64,000 bases of DNA from Lunatimonas lonarensis (GCF_000390185.1 NZ_AQHR01000041.1:151434-215433); one strand, 5' to 3'. Positions 9,748 to 18,042 are shown, counted from the first letter of the stretch. Made by a program: numbers and translations. Notes: generated by a model not told the origin, from the sequence alone.

Positions 9748-9998
9748 TTCCCGATGTGATGGAGATTGCCATCCTTGAGATGTGCCGGGTACGTGGTAAC
9801 AGCAGCTTTTGCCCATCGGAAATAGCCCGGTGGCTTTATCCAGAGGATTGGCGGGATTTTATGCCCGAGGTGCGGGAATCCATGATGAATCTTTATCGAG
9901 ATAACCGGATCTCGGTGACACAGAAAGGGGTAGAGGTGGATAAAAACTTTTTGCCCAAAGGACCTGTTAGAATCCAACCAATCACAAAAAAGAGATAA
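9744..9998 (+). CDS. DUF3253 domain-containing small protein
   Basis: An 84-aa protein with the DUF3253 layout: an N-terminal helix (IAILEMC), the segment FCPSEIARWLYPEDWR, then helices and a short beta hairpin (RISVTQKGVEV) ending in a basic GPVRI tail. The fold is predicted winged-helix-like. The first four bases overlap the radical SAM gene, and msrA begins two bases after the stop, so the three genes look like one unit. Function is unknown; in other genomes DUF3253 genes are found near DNA-damage or oxidative-stress genes, which fits the neighbours (recollection, not checked). Confidence 0.85.
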   Translation: MIPDVMEIAILEMCRVRGNSSFCPSEIARWLYPEDWRDFMPEVRESMMNLYRDNRISVTQKGVEVDKNFLPKGPVRIQPITKKR

Positions 9999-10000
9999 GC

Positions 10001-10570
10001 ATGACATCCATACCATTTACAATCGTTTCAGCGGAACCAGGAATGGAGCTTGCCACCTTAGGGGCAGGCTGCTTTTGGTGTACGGAAGCTGTATTCCTGA
10101 AACTTCGGGGAGTAACCTCGGTGCAGTCGGGTTTTTCTGGCGGCCATATAGCCTCGCCCGGCTACAAGGAGGTGGTCACGGGTACCACGGGCCACGCCGA
10201 GGTTGTCCACATTCAGTTTGATCCTACCGTGATATCCTATGGGGAAATCCTTTCGGTATTCTTTGCCATCCATGACCCAACGACCCTGAACCGGCAGGGA
10301 GCCGATGTAGGCCCCCAGTACCGTTCTGCCATCTTCTTCCACAGTGAGGCCCAACAACGGGTTGCAAAGGACACAATCAAACAAATGGAAGACCAAAGAA
10401 CCTTTGATGATCCGATTGTTACTGAGGTTACACCGTTTTCCAATTTTTATCCAGCCGAGGACTACCACACGAACTATTTTGAATTGAACGGCACCCAGCC
10501 CTATTGCCAGTTTGTCGTTCGACCGAAAGTCGAGAAATTCAAAAAGCTCTTCAAAGAGAGACTGAAGTAG
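10001..10570 (+). CDS. msrA: Peptide-methionine (S)-S-oxide reductase MsrA
   Basis: Reduces the S epimer of methionine sulfoxide in proteins and free methionine using thioredoxin. The GCFWC active-site motif carries the nucleophilic Cys24, followed by typical blocks SGFSGG, HAEVVHIQFDP, HDPTTLNRQG.DVGPQYRS and EDYHTNYF. The start shown gives 189 aa; ATG at 10043 (Met15) would give a length closer to typical cytosolic MsrA and is a reasonable alternative. No signal peptide is convincing. It follows DUF3253 by two bases. Confidence 0.95.
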   Translation: MTSIPFTIVSAEPGMELATLGAGCFWCTEAVFLKLRGVTSVQSGFSGGHIASPGYKEVVTGTTGHAEVVHIQFDPTVISYGEILSVFFAIHDPTTLNRQGADVGPQYRSAIFFHSEAQQRVAKDTIKQMEDQRTFDDPIVTEVTPFSNFYPAEDYHTNYFELNGTQPYCQFVVRPKVEKFKKLFKERLK

Positions 10571-10711
10571 GGTACGAAATCGGTAGGGCCTGACGGAAAA
10601 CATCGCCAATCAAAAGGTGATCGGAGTGGTAAACTGGTTTTAATGGGGGATCCAATAGACCCTACCGGTAAAATCATCTACATTCTTTAGGGGTTACCCA
10701 CCCCCACTGGT

Positions 10712-10719
10712 TATCTTTG
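10712..10719 (+). promoter_or_regulatory. Bacteroidota -7 box upstream of the 558-aa conserved gene
   Basis: TATCTTTG matches TAnnTTTG exactly, 18 bases upstream of the ATG at 10738, which would leave a short 5' leader. No clear -33 TTTG at the right distance. The rest of the 10571-10737 gap shows only a loose GGTAGGG/CCCTACC inverted repeat. Confidence 0.45.
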
Positions 10720-10737
10720 TAGAAGAAATAGACGACT

Positions 10738-12414
10738 ATGATAAAAAGAACCAAAGCGCAACAATCCAGATCTGCCATTGAACGGCTGTATATCACCATG
10801 CGGCACCTTTTTACAAGGGGAAACTATAAGCCTACCGGTGTTTCCGGTGAGTCGCTGATCGAATCTTTGCTGATACTCAGTCCGGAGATTTATGGACTGG
10901 TAACCGATTCGGAAAAAATCGAACTGGATGGTTTGCTGTACGTCATGGAGCGGCTTCCAAGGGGTATAGAAGAATGCAGGTATATTAGGTTGATCAGCAG
11001 GGAAGGCTACGAGAATTCCGGGTTTACGCCCATTGTGCCTGCCAAGAGACGTAGGAACTGCTATCGGGTAGATGAGGATCAAATGTACGTGGAGATGACC
11101 CGTGGAAAAAGTGACATCTACGACATACTGACCCACCTGACGTTTTTGTTTATCGAATCAAAAAAGATCGCCCGAAACAGTATGGATCCCAAGGGAGCCA
11201 TCAACCTAAATTGGGAGATGCTGGAGAAAATTGTGGAAAAAGAGAGACGGGACGAGGAGTTTAACCGGGAGGCCGCCTGCTCGTATCTTAGCCACATAAC
11301 CGGGAGGACCTTTGAAGAGACCCACCAGGCCGTGGAAAAGTTTGAATCTTCCCATCATACCAATAGCCTCTTTTCAATAGTTTACAACTTGGGAAGCTTG
11401 TCTATGCAAGAGCTGGCAGAAGGCAAAGACAGGCAGATCAGTTTTTCGGCAACGCTGAGGGAGCGGGTAGGCCACCATGTGTATGGGGAACTGTGGGCCG
11501 AACGTATCAAGAAAGTATTGGATGATGAAGGGCTGATTCAAAGGCCTATCCATATCATAAGTGCCAACCTCCATAGTTTTACAAATACCATATATGGACA
11601 TCAGGCACTGGGTCTTGGCGGTTTTGAAGAGATCGAGAAGGAGGCACTTGAGATAGGGATGTCAGGTAAAAACAATAAAGGCAGGGAGATTCAATCCTAT
11701 GCAAAAAACCACGGACTTATCGAGCTTCCCGACCTCAGCGGTACCAACATCGGCGTTCAAATCATCGATACGGGCAAAATGGCGGTAAAATCATTGATTC
11801 CGGCCGTTGTTTTACCGGAGGAAACAAAGAAGAAGCCCGTCCTTATCGTCATGGACTATGCCTTTGGCGAGCAGGCCTATGAGTGCTTTGATGAACTGCT
11901 TAAGCCGTATGAAAAAGAGGGAAAGAAGATTCCATTAGACGTGGTCACGGCATCGATTATGGGTAAGGCCGGGATCTTGAAGGGATCAAAGGGTGATATT
12001 ATGATTCCCACAAGCCATGTTTTTGAAGGAACCGCAGATAATTATCCATTTAAGAATGAGCTGAAGTCCGCTGATTTTCATGGATATGGATTGCAGCTAT
12101 TTGAAGGCCCCATGATCACGGTGCTGGGGACATCGCTTCAAAACCGGGATGTGCTTCAGTACTTTATGGAGTCTTCGTGGCGGGCAGTTGGCCTGGAAAT
12201 GGAAGGTGCCCATTACCAAAAAGCCATCCAATCTTCCAGCAAAATCAGAAACAACATCAGAAAAAATGTGAAGGTTCTGTACGCCTATTACGCATCTGAT
12301 AATCCCTTGGAGACTGGAAGCACCCTCGCATCGGGTGCACTTGGGATGGAGGGAATCCGGCCTACCTATTTGATTACCTATAAAATTCTTGAGAAGATTG
12401 GTGAGACCTTTTGA
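10738..12414 (+). CDS. DUF6909-like conserved protein with nucleoside-phosphorylase-like C-terminus
   Basis: A 558-aa soluble protein of a family I recall as restricted to Bacteroidota (DUF6909; name not certain). The N-terminal 200 residues are helical and charged, beginning with a segment rich in Arg and Lys. In the C-terminal half, GLEMEGAHYQKAI resembles the EMEGA motif of PNP/UDP-family nucleoside phosphorylases, and the nearby PTYLITYKILEK is similar in placement. Other phosphorylase hallmarks (a GT-x-P phosphate loop) are not obvious, so enzymatic activity is uncertain. It has its own predicted promoter and terminator and is probably monocistronic. It is not part of the injection-system locus that follows. 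Confidence 0.7.
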   Translation: MIKRTKAQQSRSAIERLYITMRHLFTRGNYKPTGVSGESLIESLLILSPEIYGLVTDSEKIELDGLLYVMERLPRGIEECRYIRLISREGYENSGFTPIVPAKRRRNCYRVDEDQMYVEMTRGKSDIYDILTHLTFLFIESKKIARNSMDPKGAINLNWEMLEKIVEKERRDEEFNREAACSYLSHITGRTFEETHQAVEKFESSHHTNSLFSIVYNLGSLSMQELAEGKDRQISFSATLRERVGHHVYGELWAERIKKVLDDEGLIQRPIHIISANLHSFTNTIYGHQALGLGGFEEIEKEALEIGMSGKNNKGREIQSYAKNHGLIELPDLSGTNIGVQIIDTGKMAVKSLIPAVVLPEETKKKPVLIVMDYAFGEQAYECFDELLKPYEKEGKKIPLDVVTASIMGKAGILKGSKGDIMIPTSHVFEGTADNYPFKNELKSADFHGYGLQLFEGPMITVLGTSLQNRDVLQYFMESSWRAVGLEMEGAHYQKAIQSSSKIRNNIRKNVKVLYAYYASDNPLETGSTLASGALGMEGIRPTYLITYKILEKIGETF

Positions 12415-12444
12415 TCAAAGGTTAGCGTTCTGTTTTTATTTGCA

Positions 12445-12483
12445 AAGGGTCTACGAAAGCCAACGTAGATCCTTAATTTTTTT
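12445..12483 (+). terminator. Intrinsic terminator after the 558-aa gene
   Basis: An 11-bp stem (12445-12455 with 12464-12474, one G-T wobble) and an 8-base loop, followed by AATTTTTTTTT to about 12483. It lies 30 bp after the stop and insulates the eCIS locus from upstream transcription. Confidence 0.8.
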
Positions 12484-12855
12484 CGGTGATATCCCGTTTG
12501 CTCAAAGGAACGAAAAGTATAATATTTTTAGGGTAATATAAAAATTTTAATAAGTCATTGGTTAATATATGAAGTTTTTTTGCACCGAAAGAAAAATAAT
12601 CAAAAGCTGAAAAATATTTTTTACCCCATTAGGATTTCTAAATTAATAATGTCAAATTTGACAAGGCAGTTATATTTATTTGGAATAATGACCCTATTTC
12701 AAATATCCATTAGGCAGTAAATTCTGAATTTTTGTATGGCTATTTGCCATTGACAAACAGAAATTGAGCCTTTATACGCTAATTATTTCCTATCAACCTA
12801 TTTTGATCCATTGTAAACGAAGTTTCACGGAAAGTCAATTAATTTGGTTAGTAGC
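12484..12855 (+). promoter_or_regulatory. AT-rich leader region of the eCIS locus
   Basis: About 370 bases without a gene, visibly more AT-rich than either flank, directly upstream of the first eCIS gene. It must hold the locus promoter. No exact TAnnTTTG was found; near matches are TATATTTA around 12672 and CTATTTTG near 12799. Long A and T tracts could bind a nucleoid protein or regulator. No ORF with coding character was seen. Confidence 0.45.
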
Positions 12856-13449
12856 ATGATTTTCGAAATTTTTCAAATATTGTCAGAAGATGTAAACCGT
12901 TACTTTAGAGACGTTGGATTAAACGATTCCGAGGTAATATTAGACAATATAGCATTTGTGGACGGTGCGTCGGAAGTAGCAGAAGCGATGCGGGATAAAG
13001 TGGTGATGACCCTTGTCAATTTTCAGGAAGAAGCTGCATTGAAAAATTTCCCCAATCATTCGATGCAGGATACCCAAGCGATCTACCGTAATCCAATCGT
13101 AAACATCCATGTTTTTGCACTATTCAGCGCCAACAGAACCTCTTATGCGCATGCACTTAGGGATGTTTCTACGATAATGGCTTTTTTTCAATCCAAAAGG
13201 CTGTTTACACAGGCGAATACGTTGTACGATCGGGAAATCAGTTCCATGGCTGCTGTTGGGCCTTTTCGGTTTACGGTGGATCTTTTTAGCCCGTCGTTTG
13301 AAGAGGTGAACTTCATATGGGGAACCCTAGGTGGAAGGCAATTGCCCTCGGTACTTTACAAAATATGCCTGCTGCCTATTCAGGCGGACAAGGTCTCTGG
13401 CACAGGCCCATTGATTGAGACAGTAGAAAATACCCTTAAGCACCGTTAA
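12856..13449 (+). CDS. eCIS cap/terminator protein, Pvc16-like (DUF4255)
   Basis: First gene of the eCIS locus, about 197 aa from the ATG at 12856 (a TTG at 12844 would add four residues). The N-terminal IFEIFQILSEDVNRYF and the segment VVMTLVNFQEEAALKN are typical of the DUF4255/Pvc16 N-terminal family. Members cap the distal end of the tube and sheath in Afp and PVC particles. The stretch NPIVNIHVFALFSANR is the conserved beta strand of the domain. Adjacent genes (unknown protein at 13452, sheath at 14315) support this role. Identification is by family pattern and context. Confidence 0.88.
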   Translation: MIFEIFQILSEDVNRYFRDVGLNDSEVILDNIAFVDGASEVAEAMRDKVVMTLVNFQEEAALKNFPNHSMQDTQAIYRNPIVNIHVFALFSANRTSYAHALRDVSTIMAFFQSKRLFTQANTLYDREISSMAAVGPFRFTVDLFSPSFEEVNFIWGTLGGRQLPSVLYKICLLPIQADKVSGTGPLIETVENTLKHR

Positions 13450-13451
13450 CC

Positions 13452-14303
13452 ATGGCTGTTTTTGAGTTTCATACGTTGGCATCTATCCGGATTTATCACC
13501 GCTTCTATCTAAACGTTGGTGAGGTGATGTTCGAAGATTTGGCTGAGTCGGATAGGCAACGTCAGCTATCACGCTACCGTTGGCAGGATTTTATAGCTAT
13601 AGAGCCCTTGGGAAACACCCTTAAATTGCTAAGAGGCCACCAAATGCTAACCCAAGTCAGCAATACCCATTTTACGGTAAGGGTGCGCCGTGACCCGGAG
13701 GAAGGGCAGCGGTCGTTTATACCGATTTTGCAAGATCTTACGCTGGTGTTTGGCCTGTATTACCGCGACATGTTTTTTGAGAATTACACGGACATGCCCT
13801 TTTTAGATAACCGACGAATGGTCTGGTGCAATAACCTGGAGCGACACTATGTATCGGATGGCCTACTTCCGTTTCCTGTTCAAGACTCCAACGAATTCAG
13901 TTCCAGCTTCCTTGCCACTATTTCAGAAGTAGATAACCTTTGTCAGCGACTTGGGATATCTTTTCCGGTAGGATGTAAAGGTCTGCTTCTTTTGTCTATG
14001 CAAGGTCAGAGTGGCGATTTTAATATCCTAAATGGCAATGGCACGCTTAAGCAGCATCCTACCGAGTTTTATATGAATTTTTCCAATCGGTCTACAAACT
14101 GGCGCTACATCAAACCAGAACTGGCATTTTCTGCGGAAACGGAGCAGGTGAAGCCGCTCACACGGGATGGGTATGTAACCCTAGATCAACAAGCCGATTT
14201 TTCCGGGGATCCGGATTGGCCAGGTGAGTTTGCCTTTCCCAATCCAGACGTACGGTTTTTGAAACATGAAGACAATAAACTTATTTCTGAAATCTATCTA
14301 TAA
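13452..14303 (+). CDS. eCIS-associated protein of unknown function (candidate cap adaptor)
   Basis: A 283-aa protein two bases downstream of the Pvc16-like gene and 11 bases before the sheath gene. No named domain recognised. It begins with beta-strand-rich sequence (FEFHTLASIRIYHRFYLN), contains the stretch TLKLLRGHQMLTQ, and has no signal peptide or membrane segment. Proteins of this size and position occur in other Bacteroidota eCIS loci (recollection). The position suggests a structural role at the cap end; the Algoriphagus particle is reported to have a cap adaptor, and this is a candidate for that part. That link is inference. Confidence 0.7.
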   Translation: MAVFEFHTLASIRIYHRFYLNVGEVMFEDLAESDRQRQLSRYRWQDFIAIEPLGNTLKLLRGHQMLTQVSNTHFTVRVRRDPEEGQRSFIPILQDLTLVFGLYYRDMFFENYTDMPFLDNRRMVWCNNLERHYVSDGLLPFPVQDSNEFSSSFLATISEVDNLCQRLGISFPVGCKGLLLLSMQGQSGDFNILNGNGTLKQHPTEFYMNFSNRSTNWRYIKPELAFSAETEQVKPLTRDGYVTLDQQADFSGDPDWPGEFAFPNPDVRFLKHEDNKLISEIYL

Positions 14304-14314
14304 TACGATGCATC

Positions 14315-16285
14315 ATGGCAACTAACTACAGAACCCCAGGCGTGTACATCGAGGAGATATCCAAGTTTCCTCCTTCTGTTGCACAAGTAGAGACAGCGAT
14401 TCCTGCTTTTATCGGTTACACCGAAAAAGCAAAGGCTCAGGAGGAGGACACATCCCATACCCTGATCAACGTTCCGACAAGAATTGTATCCATGCTGGAA
14501 TACGAAACAATGTTTGGAGGCCCAGAAGCAGAAATTGCCATTCAGGTACGGGTTAGAGAGGAGAATGGAGAGCGCAGTGTATTGGTAGAAGCCCCGCCCT
14601 CGGAGGATAAATCTCCCTTTTTGATGTTTTATGCGATGCAGGCCTATTTTGCGAATGGAGGCGGTCCATGCTACATTGTGTCTGTGGGCGTCTATGAGGA
14701 TGCGCCCGACGTAGATCCCGTTTCCCGTGCGGCATTGTTATCGGGATTGGATGCCATCGAGAAGGAGGATGAACCCACGCTTCTTCTATTTCCTGACGCC
14801 ACCTCTCTTCCGGATTCTGCTGATTTTTACGCGGTTTACAACAGTGCACTTTCCCAATGCAGAAAGCTACGGGATCGGTTTACGATCATCGATACCTATA
14901 CTGATCATCTCGCCACGGAAATCGGCGCGCCCGAAGGCGTTAGGGATTTGATCACCTCGGATATCGAGTTCAGAAAATATGGAGCTGTTTATTATCCCTA
15001 TTTGGAAACCATACTCAATTATGCATATGATCCAGAGGAAATCACCATCAACCACGTCGTTGTAGATTCATCTCCGGTCACGGACATCCTTGATGAGGTT
15101 GATGATATTATCTCCGAGGGCGACGGGATCATTTCCAGTATTCCGGGGTTGGTGACTGCTTTTTCCGATGCAAATACCTCCTTACAGGCCGATACCGACG
15201 CCGACGCACTTACCAACCGAAATGCGGCGCTTGGACCACTGGGAGATCTATTGACCGGACTTTCAGAATTCAGTGAGCTTATGCAGGAGATCGTGGATCA
15301 GGGCAATAACGTGGCCGCGATGGCCGTGTCCAATACAGACCTTGCCGATGCGGCTTCTGATGCAGCGGCAGCCGTTGCAGCGGAATTGGAGGCTGCTTCA
15401 GACCTCGGCACGTTGATACAAACGTTGACAGACTTTCAGACCGCCATTTCGGGAGCCGGCGACGGTGCAGATGTCAAGACTGCCTCCGCCGACGCTGCCT
15501 CTGCGATCAGCATGGCAAATATCCCCGCACTCTTGCAGGGAATCATGGACTTGGTTGACCCCACGTTGATCGATGCGCTTCTCGAAATAGAAGGAATGGA
15601 CATGGAATCAGACGGCATCTTGGATGGTATGGCAATGAGCGAAATCGAGGAAGTGGACAGTGCCACGTACAACAAGATCAAATCCGGAATCAACAAGCTC
15701 AAAGTTGTGCTTCCTCCTTCCTCGTTGGTGGCCGGAATATATGCGAGGGTGGACAGCACCCGCGGTGTGTGGCAGGCACCTGCGAACGTCTCGTTGAATT
15801 TTGTGGTGAAGCCTACCGTAAAGGTTACCAATGAAATGCAGGACAGGCTAAACGTGGATACTACCTCTGGAAAATCAATCAATGCGATCAGGAGTTTCAC
15901 CGGAAAGGGAACTTTGATTTGGGGTGCCAGAACTTTGGCCGGAAATGACAACGAGTGGAGGTACGTACCGGTGAGACGCTTTTTCAACATGGTGGAGGAA
16001 TCTGTCAAAAAGGCGACAGAACAGTTTGTCTTTGAGCCGAATGACGCCAATACTTGGGTAAAAGTGCGGGCCATGATCGAAAACTTTTTAGTGTTGCAAT
16101 GGAGAGCCGGTGCGTTGGCTGGGGCCAAGCCGGATCATGCTTTCTATGTGCGAGTCGGTCTTGGACAGACCATGACAGCACTGGATATTCTAGAGGGCCG
16201 GATGAATGTAGAGATCGGCATGGCGGTGGTCAGACCCGCGGAGTTCATCATATTGAAGTTTTCACATAAAATGCAGGAGTCTTAA
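14315..16285 (+). CDS. eCIS contractile sheath protein with large insertion
   Basis: Sole sheath gene of the locus, 656 aa. The N-terminus RTPGVYIEEISKFPPSV is the classic tail-sheath start, followed by TAIPAFIGYTEKA. The C-terminal domain shows LPPSSLVAGIYARVD, GVWQAPANV, GKGTLIWGARTLAG, WRYVPVRRFFNMVE and the final FVLQWRAGAL-type core. Between NHVV (246-249) and SATYN (from 449) lies an Ala/Asp/Ser-rich, Cys-free segment of about 200 residues predicted to be helical or coiled coil; typical eCIS sheath proteins are about 350-500 aa. The segment interrupts the sheath between the variable and C-terminal core domains, so it is probably exposed on the outer surface. Afp and PVC have three sheath paralogues; only one is found here. 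Confidence 0.95.
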   Translation: MATNYRTPGVYIEEISKFPPSVAQVETAIPAFIGYTEKAKAQEEDTSHTLINVPTRIVSMLEYETMFGGPEAEIAIQVRVREENGERSVLVEAPPSEDKSPFLMFYAMQAYFANGGGPCYIVSVGVYEDAPDVDPVSRAALLSGLDAIEKEDEPTLLLFPDATSLPDSADFYAVYNSALSQCRKLRDRFTIIDTYTDHLATEIGAPEGVRDLITSDIEFRKYGAVYYPYLETILNYAYDPEEITINHVVVDSSPVTDILDEVDDIISEGDGIISSIPGLVTAFSDANTSLQADTDADALTNRNAALGPLGDLLTGLSEFSELMQEIVDQGNNVAAMAVSNTDLADAASDAAAAVAAELEAASDLGTLIQTLTDFQTAISGAGDGADVKTASADAASAISMANIPALLQGIMDLVDPTLIDALLEIEGMDMESDGILDGMAMSEIEEVDSATYNKIKSGINKLKVVLPPSSLVAGIYARVDSTRGVWQAPANVSLNFVVKPTVKVTNEMQDRLNVDTTSGKSINAIRSFTGKGTLIWGARTLAGNDNEWRYVPVRRFFNMVEESVKKATEQFVFEPNDANTWVKVRAMIENFLVLQWRAGALAGAKPDHAFYVRVGLGQTMTALDILEGRMNVEIGMAVVRPAEFIILKFSHKMQES

Positions 16286-16312
16286 AGCGTTTCACCTTAA
16301 ACTATTTCAATC

Positions 16313-16741
16313 ATGAGTTACCCTTTGTCAAAGTTTCATTTCTCCGTGGATTGGGGAGGTACAAAAATCGGTTTTACGGAAGTTTCTGGATTGGATGTTG
16401 AAACCGAGGTGATCGAATACCGTCACGGAGCAAGTCCGGAATACAGCAAGGTCAAAATGCCCGGCCTTCAAAAATATAGCAATATCACCTTAAAGCGAGG
16501 TACCTTTAAAAGTGATAATGAGTTCTATCAATGGTGGAATTCCGTGTCGCTCAACAAAATCGAGCGGCGTGACATCACCATAAAGCTGCTGAACGAAGAG
16601 CACGAGCCTGTAGTCAGCTGGAAAGTGAAAAACGCATGGCCTACCAAAGTACAGTCAACCGACCTGAAAGCAGATGGCAACGAGGTGGCCATCGAGTCGA
16701 TGGAATTGGTGCATGAAGGATTGAGCATACAAAACGACTGA
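16313..16741 (+). CDS. eCIS inner tube protein (T4 gp19-like), Afp1/Pvc1-like
   Basis: A 142-aa tube subunit. The N-terminus YPLSKFHFSVDWGGTKIGFTEVSGLD, the following EYRHGASPEYSKVKMPGL and the C-terminal RRDITIKLLNEEHEPVVSWK are characteristic of the phage tail tube gp19/conserved hypothetical tail region (TIGR02241) family. It should form the hexameric rings that carry cargo. It lies 27 bp after the sheath gene and two bases before a paralogue. As the first tube gene after the sheath it is probably the main shaft subunit. Confidence 0.95.
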   Translation: MSYPLSKFHFSVDWGGTKIGFTEVSGLDVETEVIEYRHGASPEYSKVKMPGLQKYSNITLKRGTFKSDNEFYQWWNSVSLNKIERRDITIKLLNEEHEPVVSWKVKNAWPTKVQSTDLKADGNEVAIESMELVHEGLSIQND

Positions 16742-16743
16742 TC

Positions 16744-17187
16744 ATGGCTGGGGATTATCCTCCTGTTGGTTTTCATTTCAGCGTGGAGTTTACCGGGCTG
16801 GAAGGGGGAACTTCCGATTCCCAATTCCAAGCGGTATCCGGCCTATCGGTTTCCATGGATACAGAGGAACTGGCAGAAGGGGGTGAGAACCGCTTTAAAC
16901 ACAGGCTTCCGCTGAAATCCAAGTATACGAATCTCGTTTTGAAGCGCGGTTTGGTAGTGGACTCGAAGCTGCTTGATTGGTGCAGGGATAGCTTGGAGAA
17001 CTTTGAATTTGAGCTACGTGATTTGACCATCAAGCTGCTGAACGAAGAGCATGAGCCCTTGATGACCTGGAATGTAGTCCACGCCTTTCCGATAAAGTGG
17101 TCTGTGGATGAATTTAACGCGCAGGAAAGTAAACTGGTCGTGGAATCGATTGAGCTTGCCTATCAATATTATAAAACATTGAGCTAA
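16744..17187 (+). CDS. eCIS tube-initiator-type protein, Afp5/Pvc5-like
   Basis: A 147-aa paralogue of the preceding tube protein, sharing the hallmark TIKLLNEEHEPL...W near the C-terminus and GFHFSVEF at the start. It has an extra acidic insertion (TEELAEGGENR) and the segment LKRGLVVDSKLLDWC. In Afp/PVC loci a second tube gene after the sheaths encodes the ring connecting the tube to the spike; the position here, just before the DUF5908 and LysM genes, fits Afp5. The exact role is inferred from order. Its stop overlaps the next start by one base. Confidence 0.92.
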   Translation: MAGDYPPVGFHFSVEFTGLEGGTSDSQFQAVSGLSVSMDTEELAEGGENRFKHRLPLKSKYTNLVLKRGLVVDSKLLDWCRDSLENFEFELRDLTIKLLNEEHEPLMTWNVVHAFPIKWSVDEFNAQESKLVVESIELAYQYYKTLS

Positions 17188-17351
17188 TGCCGATAGAGAT
17201 AAAGGAACTGACCATTCGAATTCATGTAGCAGATCAGGGAGGAGGGCAAACAGCCGGGCAACCAAGTCAGCAGGCAGAGGAAGTCCAAAAAATCAAAGCG
17301 GAGGTAATGGAAGATGTCATGGAAGTAATGAAACGTCTGAAGGAGCGCTAG
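17187..17351 (+). CDS. DUF5908 small eCIS protein (Afp6 position)
   Basis: A 54-aa ORF read directly from the sequence. It begins MPIEIKELTIRIHV, the signature start of DUF5908 proteins, and ends in a charged amphipathic helix (EEVQKIKAEVMEDVMEVMKRLKE). The ATG at 17187 overlaps the last base of the tube-gene stop, and the TAG ends four bases before the LysM gene, so it is tightly coupled in the operon. Afp and PVC also carry a very short gene at this site (Afp6/Pvc6). Function is unknown; DUF5908 genes are strongly linked to contractile injection systems. Confidence 0.85.
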   Translation: MPIEIKELTIRIHVADQGGGQTAGQPSQQAEEVQKIKAEVMEDVMEVMKRLKER

Positions 17352-17355
17352 TCGT

Positions 17356-18036
17356 ATGGGAGAAGGGAAATTGGAAAAACTGAAATTGGTAGCTTACAGC
17401 GACCCAAAGTTTAACAATAAGGTGGGAGATGGTGAGTTTACCACTCTGTTAAACCCGGAAAAGTATGCCTATACGTATAAAATCGAACAGGATAAGCAGC
17501 AGGCGACGGGAACAAGTTCTGCATCGCCACGCTTCAATAAGAAGCTTCCGGAGGAACTTCAGTTGGACTTTGTGTTTGACCGTACCGGCATCATCCCGGA
17601 GCGACCAAAAACCGATGATGGCATCATAGATGATCTGGAGCACTTCAAGAAAGTGGTTCTGGATTACAATGGCGATCAGCATAAGCCTAATTATGTGATG
17701 ATCTCTTGGGGTAGCCTTCTATTTAAAGGCTCACTGACGGAGATGAATGTGGAATTTAAGCTCTTTCGTCCCGATGGTACCCCCTTAAGGGCAGTCGCAA
17801 AAGCCAAGTTCAAGGGATTTGTCGAGGATGATCTGAGAGTTGCCAGGGAAAACAACCAATCCCCCGATTTAACCCATTTCCGAATAGTCCGCGCAGGTGA
17901 TACCCTTCCACTTATGGCCTTTCGGATCTATGGCGATGCCTCCTATTACCTTGAAGTAGCAAAGGCAAATAAGCTGATGGACTTCAGGAACCTAAGGCCA
18001 GGCCAAGAGATCTATTTTCCTCCGATTCAAAAATAA
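17356..18036 (+). CDS. eCIS LysM-domain baseplate hub protein, Afp7/Pvc7-like
   Basis: A 226-aa protein. The first 170 residues form the Afp7/gp53-like baseplate domain (KLKLVAYSDPKFNNKVGDGEF near the start; LQLDFVFDRTGIIPERPK in the middle). The C-terminal 50 residues are a LysM module (RIVRAGDTLPLMAFRIYGD to LRPGQEIYFPP). In contractile systems the LysM-like protein binds the hub and glues the inner baseplate ring to the VgrG-like spike. Gene order between DUF5908 and the spike gene matches other eCIS loci. Confidence 0.93.
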   Translation: MGEGKLEKLKLVAYSDPKFNNKVGDGEFTTLLNPEKYAYTYKIEQDKQQATGTSSASPRFNKKLPEELQLDFVFDRTGIIPERPKTDDGIIDDLEHFKKVVLDYNGDQHKPNYVMISWGSLLFKGSLTEMNVEFKLFRPDGTPLRAVAKAKFKGFVEDDLRVARENNQSPDLTHFRIVRAGDTLPLMAFRIYGDASYYLEVAKANKLMDFRNLRPGQEIYFPPIQK

Positions 18037-18042
18037 GTTACC

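Noticed and set aside
10571..10737. GGTAGGG / CCCTACC inverted repeat after msrA
   Set aside because: About 70 bases apart with two mismatches and no T tract; not a convincing terminator.
15436..16128. 230-aa ORF antisense to the sheath gene
   Set aside because: Arises from the low-complexity Ala/Ser codons of the sheath insertion on the other strand.
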